Source of the DNA: Basidiobolus meristosporus CBS 931.73
Taxonomy: Eukaryota; Basidiobolomycota; Basidiobolomycetes; Basidiobolales; Basidiobolaceae
Reading direction: 5' to 3'
DNA length: 59,222 bases
NCBI GenBank assembly: GCA_002104905.1
Contig: MCFE01000551.1
Coordinates: 1-59,222, forward strand
In this document: positions 1 through 11,491 of the stretch, one piece after another
Position numbering within the stretch: position 1 is the first letter of the stretch
Layout: every line of letters begins with the position of its first letter
Made by a program: the position numbers and the translations under genes
The notes under the pieces: model-generated
The model's database searches: none
What the model was told of the DNA's origin: nothing
The model's input: the letters and a program-made list of their open reading frames with translations, nothing else

Positions 1-852
1 TGCTTACTAATTCAACTTGATCAGAAAAATATAAATAAAGATTACTGAACCCTTTGGCTTAGTGTCATCTCAATAAATTAAGATTGAGCCTCAGCAAAAT
101 TAAGAATTCAACAATACTGTTCTAGTTTTCACCCAAGCCTAACATATCTAGCATTCCCAAGAACACCAAGTCTAGCCTGTATAGAAAACCAACCCTGTTG
201 CCTTTATAGCCCAACTCAACTATATAGAAAACCAATATTAGACCAGAACTTCTCTGCTAATATTTCTGCCACCCTTGACAATTCTAAGATTCTGCATCTA
301 GTTATCACTTAGACTTGGTTAACTCATTCAAGAATATTATTACACTTTTCTCTTGGATTCAACAATAACTATCACATTGTCATCAGTAGTTGGTACACCC
401 ACAGATTTCATTTCATCCACCAGCAGGGTAATTCTATTTATTAGATTATTCATTTCTTCTCCTAGCAGCATTTTTGTAGTAAGGAGTTTTTGTCTCAGAT
501 ACATTTTCTTAGCAGCTGAGCATGACTGGTATGTGTCTTCTAGTCCCTTCCAGGCATTCTTTGCCATTTTTGCTCTTGAGCATTGAATTAGCAATTTGTC
601 TTTGACATTAAAGCAAATGCAGTTAAAGGCACTTTGTTCTTTCTTCTAGTACTTTAAGGCTTCCTCTCCCGCATTTTTAGGAGCATATTATTTGCCAATG
701 ACAATATCCCAAAGACTTTTTTCTTGTAGCAGCATCTTGTCTTCATCTTCCACTCTTGGTAGTTAGATCAATCCAACTTTTCAGCAGAGGGAAAAATTTC
801 AGTAATAGCAGTAGAGGACATATCAGAGAGTGACAGCTTGGAGCTCATAGCC
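1..852 (-). mobile_element. Ty1/copia gag remnant (5' part of an element)
   Basis: On the minus strand, reading away from the LTR at 853-1200, the sequence encodes a copia Gag N-terminus: a start region near 846 (MSSKLSLSDMSSTAI) and a UBN2-like Gag segment at about 594-340 with KNAWKGLEDTYQ and LINRITLLVDEMKSVGVP. The frame is broken by several stops and shifts, so it is a dead copy. Weak Gag-like coding (SRVAEILAEKFW) continues towards base 1, so the element probably runs off the left edge. Assignment to copia rests on the Gag pattern and on the pol regions linked to the same LTR family elsewhere in the window. Confidence 0.75.
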
Positions 853-1200
853 TGTTGTAAGAGTCTTGGAGATATTGGAAGTGATTGGGAGAACAAGTAG
901 ATTATGTGGTTTTCACTTAATGATTTATTACATACAAAAGTAGTATTCATACTTTTACATAGTCTTAGCATAACAAACACATAGAATAGGCTAAGGAAGG
1001 TCCCAAGAACAAGGGTGCAAAGTTTAGGGCTGATTGGGCAACTTAGAATACTTTCACCAAATACCAGGTACCCAGTACATGAAAATTCTCAAAGTAAATC
1101 CCAACAAGGAATTTGGTCTGTATTCTCTAGGATTTGAGGATAATGATATAAGTGACTAAGTAAGGTGAATATTTAGGTGGAATTACAAATTTCTACAACA
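853..1200 (-). repeat. Copia-family LTR, copy A (5' LTR)
   Basis: This 348-bp LTR starts TGTTGTAAGAGT and ends TTCTACAACA on the plus strand, giving TG...CA ends. Five other complete or partial copies share it (8540-8888, 48078-48320, 51309-51657, 57445-57741, 58386-58736). The gag fragment lies on its low-coordinate side, so the element is on the minus strand and this is its 5' LTR. Its outer edge abuts LINE reverse-transcriptase sequence, so it probably inserted into the LINE. Confidence 0.85.
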
Positions 1201-3325
1201 TTCAGTTCCTAATGGAGTAGTTCAGGGCTCTGTGCTTGGTCCCATACTGTGCGCTATTTTCCTGATTGACTTCCCAAGACTCTCAGCTGACTGCCTTGTT
1301 ACCCTGTTTGCTGATGACATCAGAATATCCTCCTCCAATGTGTAACAAGACTCCCAAACCATCCACCAGTATCTGCAGAAGAATAACCTCCAGCTTTCAA
1401 TTGCAAAGTCAGTACCTTTGGGTTGTCCTATCAATTTGGAGAGCTGCACTCTACCTGATCAGGTTTCTGCTACATATCTTGGCTTTCCCTTCCTTTCTAC
1501 TGGACTATACTCTGGAGCACACCTGAAGAAGAGAATTATCCTGGCAAGACAGGCACTCCACAAACTACTGGCTGTTACTCCTCCTACAACTTCAGCTCCC
1601 AGCCGCCTCCTTCTACTGAAGCAGTTTGTCTTCCCTATCCTGGAATTTGGCTTGTCACTTCTCTCTCTTACTTCTAGAGACTGCACTAAGCTTGCAGTCT
1701 GGTATATTACCTCCTTGATGCCTCATTTGCCTAAATGCCCCTACATACATGCTATTCTTGGTGCTATTGAGTTTATGCCCTAAAAGATCAGACTTCTCTA
1801 CCTTAGAACCAGATTGTATCTCAGACTTCACCACTGCAACAACCCACTAATCAAGGCCTGGAAGAGAACACACCACACTACACCTGGCTCCTGCTGGAGA
1901 ACTATGCTTGGAGATTGTGAAGCCAAGAAGCTTACTCAATATATTCTGCAGTCAGAATGACCCAAGCCTGCCTATCTGAGATACTTGACTAACCTTTGGT
2001 AGGAATATCTGAAGCAACACACTCCCTTTCTGATGAATATCAATCCTTTAATATTCACCTCATTAATGTTGTTCACAAACCATTCTTACCCCTGTTACTA
2101 CCCCCCTTCCCCCTGAACAGTGTCTTGAGCACTGAAGAGCTATCTTCACTTCTTGTAAACTTACCTATAAGTTCCCCTTAGCTACAAACTCTTGTATCAA
2201 GGCTACAACAGTAGCACTGGCTTCATTGTTTCAACTGAATTACAGATATCACCTATTGGTGACTGTCTCCCCCCCTAACCCAAGCCCCCTGTTTATCTAA
2301 CCTTTTCCTAGCCCTTACTATAGCACCTATGCTCTTCCATGCCCCTGAGTGTAGGTTCAAATCATGGATCCAACAAAATTCCTACAATAAATTGATGTGT
2401 GCTCATTGCAAGATATCTTGCTCAACCATTGGGCAAAGTAAAGGCTCTAATTAGCTAAAATTCTTGAAATGTTAATTGGTCAGATTTGTGTAGCAAGCTT
2501 GGCCATTGATTGCCCAGAAATCCCCCTCAGCTCCCCCAGTCTACTAGCCATTTCAGTCACAATTCAGCTACTGCAAGCCACTACAACTCACCTCAGATAT
2601 ACTTGTATTCTCACTTCTCAGGGCCAAATTTCCAGGAAACCTCTGGTAGACCTAGCTAATAAGGAAACATAGCTCCACTCAGCCTCTCAACTCTCAGACC
2701 TGGCTTCTCAGGATGATATCTCTCATATCTAGCTTTTCAGGAATACTTACAGACTAACTTGGCTTCTTTAGATACTTGTCAAAGGTAAATAAAGATTTCA
2801 CTACTTGGTGACTTTCCTCCCCCCCCTAAATGTTATCATGCTTTGTGATAACCAGATGTATCTACATTAGGCTTCATCTTTTATTCAAGCAACCCTACAC
2901 CAATGAACCAAACCTCAACTACACCCAACATATTGAAGCCCTGTTGTATTCAGTTGTACTCAAAGATGCACTTAATAACTATAATATTGATTTTGTGCCT
3001 TGTGTCTCTTCATACTATCATTTCTGCCCCAATTCAAAGCAGGCCCTTGTCTTGAATTTGATGGTTCAGCCAGTGCATCCAAGTATACCAACCATCAGGG
3101 TGCCAACAACTCAGACAATGACTCTAATTATCCCATTATTGTGGTGCAGCTCATGCAAGCTGATTCATACTCCACACCAGTAGTGGGCTCCAAATACACT
3201 GAAGGATGCTCTGACAAAGTTACACATTCCACTGGGCCCATGGAAAATGCTCAATGTGGCAATGTTGAGCTTATGGAAGACATCCAATATACCAACAACT
3301 GCGTTTTACCCCAAAGCCAGTAAAT
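1201..3325 (+). mobile_element. Decayed non-LTR retrotransposon (LINE), reverse-transcriptase part
   Basis: Bases 1204-1320 encode NGVVQGSVLGPILCAIF and then LFADD, the two reverse-transcriptase signatures of LINE elements. A further readable stretch at 1418-1783 contains ATYLGFPFLSTG and PSRLLLLKQFVFPILEFG, typical of the thumb region, followed near 1785-1960 by QKIRLLYLRTRLYLRLHH. An in-frame stop near 1342 and frame changes show it is dead. The part from about 2000 to 3325 is only tentatively included: a stretch near 3050 (FDGSASASKYTNHQGA) faintly resembles a LINE RNase H domain. The 5' end is cut by the copia LTR. Confidence 0.65.
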
Positions 3326-4377
3326 ATCAGTTATTCATTCTATTGGTTGCCTTATATGTAGTGGCAGAAATATGTACAATGCCAACACAAGATCAAGGGT
3401 AGTGTTAGAGCACAGCAAGGCAGTCCAGCTCACAAAAGCAATATCAGCAAGTATTGGGCAGTGGTATATTCTTAAGTAGTGACTCTACTACGATCCTGAG
3501 CAGCTAAAATGCACAGTAAGTTGATTATGGAAAATTTACATCTGCTACATCAATTTGTATTGGTACTTGTTGAAAGAAGCCTGAGGATTGGCTTGGTACA
3601 TAATTGGGTCTTAATTGTTGCGTATTGAGTATGGATTCTGCATGTTGGTATTGCTCACTACCATTAACTGAATATATGGCAGACTGAACACATGTCAAAT
3701 ATGCACAACAGTAGGGTAACTTGTACAGTAAAGGGTTTGGCTGAATAGTAGCGCCTGATCAGCTCTATCCCCTCCTTTAATCTTTGCTGGCACCTCCACC
3801 CATCCCTGTTGCACCTTCTCTTTCTGATGCCAATTTGTATAGTCTTGTTCACAGAAGAAATGGGAGGACTTGATAACTTACAATGATAGTGAGGCTGGTA
3901 TGATATCTATTGTATGATACATATTCCCTATTGATTATGATTGGTGAGCACTAGTATTAACATGTATAAATGCTCATTAATATCCACATCTGTATCGATG
4001 ACTACGGTCTGATCTTGTGTGACCCTAGGCAAGCAAAGTCTCACCAGTACCTCAAATACAGATTCCAGCGAGGCGACAATCATAGACGTGTAAACAAATG
4101 ACATTTAGACAAAGGATGGTATTAGGATTGAATACAGCACAGGCAACGAGAAGGGTATTCACATCCACGTGTATCAATCCAGACTGCCTACATTTGTTTC
4201 CAATAGTACTAAACCTACTTCACAAAAATCTCAAGAAATATATTGCGCAGCACAAAGGAAAATTTCAATTTTTTATGAGCCAAAATACATTATGAATATA
4301 TATCACATCACAAATTAGAGAACAAGGGAAATATTAGTTATTTATAAGCTAAGATACATTAGGAGTATTGATCAGGA
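3326..4377. other. Intergenic, no gene recognised
   Basis: This AT-rich stretch separates the left transposon debris from the MFS gene. Open frames are short and resemble no family I know. The last 100 bases probably form the 3' untranslated region of the MFS gene. Confidence 0.5.
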
Positions 4378-6235
4378 TCACTCAAGCACCAAGTTGCGCT
4401 TCTGCATCCTGATGAATTTAATTCCCAAGCTAAACAGGAATAGCAATCCAGACATCCCAATGGCGATGTAAAAGATGGTGCGTAATACATGAACGTACAC
4501 CCCCATCACAGCTAGTCGTTCTTCTGCGGGCAGGGTATCCATGAATTCGAAGCTATTCGTCGCCTCCTGGATTGGGATATTATAGCTTAACTTGGACAGT
4601 CCAGTGACCAGCTGGTTGTTGTATATTGAGCCGCAAATGGCGATTCCTAACACTCCACCAACCGAGCGGAAGAAGGACGACATTGTTGTCACTACTCCCA
4701 TATCTTTAGAAGACACTTCTGATTGGGCAGCCAGGATCAATGTCTGAATGCAACAACCAGCTCCAGCTCCCACGACGATCAAGAAGCCAATTTGCTCCCC
4801 ATGGCTTGTATTGGCATTCCAAATGGTCAGCAATCCCACACCCACCGTCATGACTGCTGAGCCGACCCAACACCAGACGACGATCACCCCGGTCTTCGAG
4901 ATGAAAAATCCGGAGACAATACTGAATAGTGAAGCGGAAAGCAGCATGGGCAGCATCTGGAGCCCTGAAGTGGTGGCAGAATCCCCACGAACAACCTGGA
5001 AGTACATTGGGACGTAGTATACCAATCCAAAGAATGCCATACCAAAGAAGAACTGGGCGATGAAGGAGAATAACGGATTACGCATGCCAAACAGCCGACA
5101 AGGGATGATTGGCTCGGCTGCAAATCGGTACTCCACTACGATAAATGCTATCAAGAGTACCCCCGAAACACAGTAAAGAGATATGATTCTTGGTGAGCTC
5201 CAGGGGTAATCTCCACCTCCCCATTCGGTGGGCAACAAGAGAGTGATGATGCATGCTAGAAGCAGCGCCGTCCCGAGGAAATCGATTCTCCGGATCTTTT
5301 CCTTGAAAGAGCCTGTCGGCGTAGGAAGTTGCAGGAACAGAGAAACGATTACTACCGTAAGCGCACCGATTGGCAAGTTGACGTAGAAAGACCACCTACA
5401 GAGACAGATGTTTGTCAGCCATCTACCAAGGGTGAGGGAAGGGGATCAAGATTACCTCCAAGTAGTGTCATCCGTAAAAATGCCACCGAGCAATGGGCCC
5501 AGAACAGATGCGATACCAAACTATAGATCAACGGGGTTTAGAACCGGCGATATAATCAACTATCAGCAACTCGTTTGACTTACTGTAGCGCCGATGAACC
5601 CTTGATACTTTCCGCGCTCTCGGAGTGGGACAATCTCGGTGATAATAATGAAGACCATACCCTCGACTGAGAAAAGAGCGGGTTAGATAGACGTCAAGAG
5701 AGTTCGAGAGGGATAAATACTCACTGCCTCCACCTCCGATTCCCGAGATCGCTCTAGACACAATCAGCATGGTCATGCTCTTGGAAGCACCACATAGCGC
5801 GCTGCCCACCTCAAAGATGATAATGGCGAAGAGGAATACTATTTTACGTCCGAAGATATCCGAAAACTAGTTCACCTGGTTAGTACCATGAAATATGTTG
5901 CCCTGTATGGGGAAACTCACCTTTCCGTAGAGAGGCTGGCATGCTGTAGCAGTCAACATGTAGGCAGTAGCCACCCAAGCGACCTGGTTTACTGCGCCAA
6001 AATCCGATGCGATTTTGGGTAGAGCGGTGGCCACGATTGTCTGATCAAGACCGGCCAAAAGGACGGCCATTGCAAGGCCCAGAAAGACCAATAGTAGCTT
6101 TCCAAAAGGTAGAATCGCTGGATCATCCACCTCCAGCTCTGGTTTAGATGGGTTCTTTTCTAAATCCTCCAGCTTCAAGGGGCCTGAAGGATCTGATTGC
6201 TTCTCAGCTAAGATGGCAGTAGGTTCGTCCCGCAT
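4378..6235 (-). CDS. MFS drug:H+ antiporter, DHA2 (14-TMS) family
   Basis: A predicted plasma- or vacuolar-membrane efflux transporter of 540 aa. Five exons close exactly in frame: 6235-5921, 5866-5725, 5666-5584, 5520-5456, 5395-4378. The protein has a charged cytosolic N-terminus of about 45 residues. TM1 carries LAGLDQTIVATALP, a hallmark of the DHA2 family. MFS motif A follows as YGKFSDIFGRK, with intron 1 falling between GK and FS. Motif C-like IGGGGIEG and the family signature WRWSFYVNLPIGA come next. About seven further hydrophobic segments follow before the C-terminus (RMQKRNLVLE). The substrate cannot be told from sequence. The gene stands alone beside transposon debris. It is the only intact gene between the left transposons and 9.9 kb. 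Confidence 0.93.
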
Positions 6236-8160
6236 TGTGTGTTAGAGCTATCAGTCCAGATCACTTGTTTATATAGAGACGCGCAAGAAAACGGAAGGTA
6301 TGGGCACTATTCCGCAACTTTAACAAGTCACGGAAATTCGGCTCCACTCTGATATACCACGGTTGGAAGAGGCCCACTGTACCAAATCTTACACCCAAGC
6401 GTTCCTTCCACCAGAAGAGAGTTTGTTCCTGCACCACTGGGACACCAGAAAGAGCGAATCCCTTCTGATTAGAGAATTCTATGGACTAGATCTAGATGCA
6501 TTCCCGGTATCTCATTCTCGGTAATACTCCTCATTTGGCAGGAATTCTATCTGGGTTGGAGAATGGTAGGAAAGTCATGATTGGGCTTAAGTTGCTGCGA
6601 ATTTCAGACCAAGGCCAATCAGAAGCTTTCCCAACTCCTGCTTGACAGTTTTCACGTCATTATCTAGATTCGGTACCGGAATATCGGGTGGGGTTGAAAG
6701 GCGGAACAACGGATCGTGGTTTAAACTTGGGGGGCAAGAGCTATTGATGAATGAGGATGATAGTGGAACATGGTGCTGACCGACATGAACCAAACAAACA
6801 AAAATCATGTGAAATTGAGCGTTTAGGCTTTTCTGTCACCAAGTTTATCCAGCTACCGTAACGTTGGTGTGCCAGAAAGCGGCTTGGGAGACGATATTAT
6901 ATGCTGAGCTGATACTTCGACAGCGTATATGCTGAGAATGCAAGAGACCGATGGACCGTTGGAGGGTAGCTGACTCCTTCAAAACACCAGGTGGAGTGTT
7001 TGTGAGGCATTGATCAAGTAGAAGGTAATGCATGGCAAGGATTTTATCTCGGGAGGTTTACAAACCGGAATCTGGTCCTATTGGAATACAAGCGAATTGT
7101 TCTTCGAAGGCCTTGGCCGTAAACTCTCTTCGGTGGAGACCCTCAGAAGTAACGGGTCATGGGTTTTGTGGATTTACGGTTGAAGAGTATTGATAGAACT
7201 GGGCCCCGGATAATTTCTTAAGTAGTTTACGGATTGCTGCTATGTATATTCTAGTTGGGGTGAAAGTCATGATATACGTGTTGCACTTAAGTGATGTAAG
7301 TCACAGCTTTGGCCGGTGGCCTATGAATGATAACCCAAAGTTCGTCAATGTGAAACTTGGAAATGAGCAGTAGTGAATACATGCTTCTGAAAGACAATGT
7401 TTTATGCCAGAAAATGTGGCACAGTCTCTCCATTAATTTCAAGAATCCTAGGTCGTGATTATATTCCTCGATTTGTTGTAAACGTGTTTGTTGATTGTAA
7501 GGCTACAGTAGTGAAATAATTTGTTGCTTAATGTGCTACCAAGATTATTAGTGGCAGTTACCTGCTCTTATACTTGGCATAAAGATAGAGATGCACTACT
7601 GTTCCACTGAAATACCGCCACACTCTTGCTTGCCACTCCTTTGCTTTTTGTGCCCTGAGCTGACTAACGGGTGAAAAACTATTTGCAAACCTATGTCGGC
7701 CATGTACTGTGACCACGTTACTGACTGTTCTGCCATTGTGATACCGGTAACATCCAAAAATTGCACATTTACCCTATTATGTTAGCATACAACCTGTAGT
7801 GAATTTTATATTTCTCAACTCGATATCTTGAATTGCCCTAAGATAAAAATTATGAAAAGGCCAGCACAATATCATTATAATATCAGCTTAATTCTAACTT
7901 TCCCAAAAGTCACAACTCTGAATATCTCAGGTACTTGCCTCACAGCAGACAAGCAGACATTCTTTCTCAGGGGAGACTATGTCAACCAGCATTGATAATC
8001 AGCTGCGCATAGTTTCCACCAAAAGTTGCAACCAAACATTTGAAGCAGAATCACTAGCCAAATACCATCTGAATACCAGCTAAAAATCCAATGAATCCAA
8101 ACTTAGTGATTTTTCATATGGTTACTTCAAATCCCAAGTCTTAATCTATGCTCCTAACTT
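6236..8160. other. Intergenic, promoter of the MFS gene and unassigned sequence
   Basis: The first few hundred bases upstream of 6235 should hold the MFS promoter. Two short minus-strand open frames (6587-6808 and 6845-7033) have no recognisable motif and are not called as genes. The sequence becomes steadily more AT-rich towards 8.1 kb, where a copia gag fragment begins. Confidence 0.5.
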
Positions 8161-8539
8161 TGTAGTAGAGAATTTTTGTCTCAGATACATTTTCTTAGCA
8201 GCTGAACATGACTGGTAGGTGTCTTCCAATGCCTTCCAGGCATTCTTTGCTGTTTTTGCTCTTGAGCATTGAATTTGCAATTTGTCTTTGACATTAAGGC
8301 AAATGCAGTTAAAGGCACTTTATTCTTTCTTATGGTACTTTAAGGCTTCCTCTCCCACATTTTTTGGAGGGAATTCTTCTCCCATGAAAATATTTCAAAG
8401 GCCTCTTTCTTGTAGCAGCATCCTCATCATCACCATCAACACTTGGTAGTTAGATCCATCCAACATTTCAGCAGAGGGAAAAGTTCCAGTAATAGCAGTA
8501 GAAGGCATTGCAGAAAGTGACAGCTTGGGGCTCATAGCT
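8161..8539 (-). mobile_element. Copia gag fragment, second copy
   Basis: This is a close relative of the gag at 340-852. The N-terminus (MSPKLSLSAMPSTAITGTF) lies just inside the LTR at 8540-8888. A degraded UBN2-like part is readable at 8170-8290. Homology stops abruptly near 8165, so only the 5' end of the element remains. Confidence 0.75.
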
Positions 8540-8888
8540 TTTTGTAAGAGTCTTGGAGATATTGGAAGTGATTGGGAGAATAAGTAGATCATGTGGTCTT
8601 CACTTAATGATGTATTGAATGTAAAAGTAGTATTTATTCTTTTACATGATCTTGGCATAACAAACACACAGAATAGGTTCAGGAGAATTCCCACAACATG
8701 TGTGCAAAGTTTGGGGCTGTTTGAACAACTATGGGAATTTTCATGTTTTGGGTACTTGATATTTTGGTGAAAATACTCCAAGTGAGTCCTGACAAGGATT
8801 TTGGTCAGTATTCTCTAGGACTTGGAGGTAATGATCTAAGTGACTAAGTTAGGTGAATATTTAGGTGGAATTACAAATTTTCACAACA
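8540..8888 (-). repeat. Copia-family LTR, copy B (5' LTR)
   Basis: This LTR of about 349 bp has the same internal sequence as copies A, D and F, including the run GAGTCTTGGAGATATTGGAA. Its gag-side end has decayed from TGTTGTAAGAG to TTTTGTAAGAG. Its outer end is TTCACAACA. It is the 5' LTR of the truncated element on the minus strand. Confidence 0.85.
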
Positions 8889-9114
8889 GAAATAACCCTG
8901 GGCAAAAGCTTGCTAGGAATACTTGGGCTTTTGTCTCTACTCTAATGTGAAGTGGAATAAAGCCACAAGCTTGTCAAGGGAAAACTAATGAGCTACAATC
9001 CCCAGCTTAGTTGGTGTCTTAACAACATATAAAAAGAAGCCTCTAATCCTAGTGTTTTGCAAACATATGTTATCATTGACAATTCAGTGACTTGGGATTT
9101 ATCAAACAATAGGA

Positions 9115-9300
9115 GTCAAATCAATATGCTACAATGGTGGGTGTTTTCTATAAACTCAATCAACTTGTCAGCCTTGTGGTTATAGAGATCTACATGGGTT
9201 GCACCATCAATAGTATAGAATTCCTTTGCTCACCAGCTTTCTTGTATGTCTTATTGAGTATCACTTTGCATGCAGATCTGCTCTCACCTAGTTCATAGTA
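9115..9300 (-). pseudogene. Relic of an alpha/beta-hydrolase C-terminus
   Basis: The minus strand reads KEFYTIDGATHVDLYNHKA, followed by DKLIEFIEN. This matches the C-terminal block of DUF1100/dienelactone-type alpha/beta hydrolases, in which the histidine of the GA-x-HVDLY motif is catalytic. Upstream residues TYKKAGEQ fit the usual preceding helix, but one base is missing between them and the block. No N-terminal part with a nucleophile elbow was found. I infer a gene fragment left after transposon activity. Confidence 0.45.
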
Positions 9301-9982
9301 ATGCTCTTATCTTTCTAGCCACAACAATAATAACTAGTCATGCTATCTTACAAAAAGTGCTCCCTCCTTCTTTCAAACCCTAAATGACAAACACTTCTCC
9401 CCAAGTGATATTGTCTGTAGTTTACAGCAATAAATCACACCAACTAATCACACACTATATTCATGGTTTTGCAACTGATATAGTATAGAGCAGGTCTTAC
9501 TTGCAGAGGTAGAAGCACTGTTAGGGTGTTGTCCAATTGATTCCAGCTGGTCCTGTGGTTGCACATGCTCATTCATTTGTGACAGTTATTAACATGAGCA
9601 GTCACTCTAGTGGTGTGTAATATGGGAGAGATTGAAATCAACATAGCAGTAATGCATACAAGCTTCTCTGACCTGAGAATGGAGATATGAATCTTAGGGA
9701 AACCAGTGCAATGGAAGTTGAACAAAGCACCACACAAACATTTAACTGCGGTTGGTAGCAAGCTAACTACAAGAACAAGATATGCTACAATATATGCCCT
9801 CCGCTAATGCACCCTATAAGAGTAAGCCAATCAGATATTGAACTAATTTTAGGTGTGAGTGTGATACAAGCGATTGCATGAATAGCCACACACATCACCA
9901 TCATTACCTACATGCAGTTTTGTTTGATTTAGCCTCAACGGCATATGGGCCTTTCTACTATTTAATGCATCAGGCAGCCAAC
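9301..9982. other. Intergenic, upstream of the DJ-1/PfpI gene
   Basis: No gene is recognised. A TATA-like CCTATAAGAG near 9810 and a CCAAT element (AGCCAATCAG) near 9825 lie 160-175 bases upstream of the proposed start and may be promoter elements. Confidence 0.4.
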
Positions 9983-10717
9983 ATGATAGTCACTTCAACA
10001 ACGATGCTCACCATTATATTCACTTTGCTTGCTTACTTATCGTGTGTAGCGGGATATTGGAATTCAACCACCCGCATCGGGATGGTGCTGTATCCCAAGT
10101 TCGAGCAACTGGATGTTGTTGGCCCTCATACTATCTTTTCCTTCGCGAAAGTCTTTTTGATGGCAGAAAAGCGGGGTCTAGTCAGATCCCGGATTGGCAC
10201 CCAGTGGCAGGTTGATCACGACTTCCAAAATCACCCAGAATTCGATGTTCTCTTTGTACCAGGGGGCCTTGTGGATGATGAGCTTGCAAATCCGGCTATA
10301 TTAGAATTCATTGAAACCCAAGCGAAAAAAGCAAAGGTCGTCTTAACTGTTTGTACGGGAAGTGTCCTACTGGCCAAAACCGGCTTACTTGACGGTTCAA
10401 GAGCCACCACAAACAAGATGGCTTGGAAAAAATTCACACCACAGTGTATGTATATTCACAATCGCACTTCGGCCTTTACTTCGCTAATCAATTTTTACAA
10501 AACAGTTCCTGACGTCAATTGGGTGAAACATGCCAGATGGGTCCAGGATGGCAAATACATCACGTCATCTGGGGTCAGTGCAGGAACGGATATGGCCGCA
10601 TACTTCGTCAAGAAGTACTTTGGGGAACAGACCCTTAATAACAGTCTGAAAGTGGCCGAGTATATATGGAATAGCAACCCAGACTATGATCCGTTTTCGG
10701 GATCGGCAGATGAATAG
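9983..10717 (+). CDS. DJ-1/PfpI family protein (isonitrile hydratase-like)
   Basis: Two exons, 9983-10445 and 10506-10717, with a 60-nt intron (GTATGT...ACAG), give 224 aa. After a hydrophobic N-terminal segment of about 20 residues that could be a signal peptide or anchor, the DJ-1/PfpI fold begins at RIGMVLYPKFEQLDVVGP. The acid-elbow region VLFVPGG follows, then the nucleophile elbow TVCTGS with the conserved cysteine near residue 123. The C-terminal block SSGVSAGTDMAAYFVKKYFG is typical of fungal and bacterial members near isonitrile hydratase. The biochemical activity of most fungal members is unknown. An alternative ATG at 10004 would begin directly at the hydrophobic segment. An in-frame ATG at 9878 would add 35 unusual residues and is not preferred. 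Confidence 0.88.
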   Translation: MIVTSTTMLTIIFTLLAYLSCVAGYWNSTTRIGMVLYPKFEQLDVVGPHTIFSFAKVFLMAEKRGLVRSRIGTQWQVDHDFQNHPEFDVLFVPGGLVDDELANPAILEFIETQAKKAKVVLTVCTGSVLLAKTGLLDGSRATTNKMAWKKFTPQCMYIHNRTSAFTSLINFYKTVPDVNWVKHARWVQDGKYITSSGVSAGTDMAAYFVKKYFGEQTLNNSLKVAEYIWNSNPDYDPFSGSADE

Positions 10718-10979
10718 TCACGAGTTGTTTTTTTTCGAGTCTGTTTAGCGAACGTTGTTGACAGCATCTATGGATTTTATGAGTATTAAGTAAACTTTTG
10801 GGTGCACATTGTCCCTGAGGAGATGACATCCCATGACACCTGTGAGTAGGTCGAAAATAGAATGGTGGGTGGAAGGAAACTAACTACCCGTATGAAAGTT
10901 TATTACATTGCAAAGGCGATTTTAATGAAAGTTACAGCAAAGTACCAAACCCAATATTCCAAGATTATTGAGCGGCCGG

Positions 10980-11491
10980 TTAATTTTTTCTAGTTACCAA
11001 GGGGACTACAGAACGAAGGAAATTTTAGTTGGGTGACCTGTATGGTATATGATAGCTTGGACTTACTAATAATGACCAGCAGAAGGATAATCAAGACGGC
11101 TATAATGATCAGCTTGAGCTTGCAATTTTTCCACCACATGTTCTTGCGAACTTTGTTTGCTCCTCGGCGAAATTGAAGTGCTCCACTTTCAAGATCCTCT
11201 ATGAATGGAAAAAGTGGTCAAAAATCCATGCGGTTGATCTGAGTTTAGGTTCGCTACACACTAACCAGCTTTATGGTTCAACGTGTCCAGGCGCTCGCCG
11301 CGTTCCATAACTTGGTTCACGTTGTCCTGCATGATATTGACTACTTCATCGACCTGCTGCTGTACCAACTTGCTTTTGTTGGGCCCGTCGGAGACGGCGC
11401 CAGGGGTTGGAGAATCGTATGGCGATGACCTTGTTGAGAGACTGGTTATTTCAAAAATTCCTCCTCAAGTGAATCTGAAGAAAGCCTACAT
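10980..11491 (-). CDS. Synaptobrevin/VAMP-type R-SNARE (Snc1/Syb1-like)
   Basis: A vesicle SNARE that would pair with plasma-membrane Q-SNAREs in exocytosis and endosomal recycling. Four coding exons (11491-11490, 11429-11266, 11198-11067, 11005-10980) give 107 aa, the size of fungal Snc proteins. A short polar N-terminus (MSSPYDSPTP) is followed by the SNARE helix, about residues 22-80. The zero-layer arginine sits in QVMERGERL near residue 44. The juxtamembrane block FRRGANKVRKNMWWKN matches the family closely. One C-terminal membrane anchor (LIIIAVLIILLLVII) and a short luminal tail complete it. The A and T of the start codon are in exon 1 and the G begins exon 2, because no other in-frame ATG exists and the 60-nt intron has good splice sites. 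That start is inference; the SNARE identity is firm. Confidence 0.9.

Noticed and set aside
2345-2375. GGTTCAAATC resembling a tRNA B-box (tRNA gene or SINE)
   Set aside because: No A-box, acceptor stem or D-arm occurs at the right distance upstream, so there is no tRNA or clear SINE.
6587-6808. A 73-aa minus-strand frame upstream of the MFS gene
   Set aside because: No homologous motif, no plausible partner exons, and a length expected by chance.
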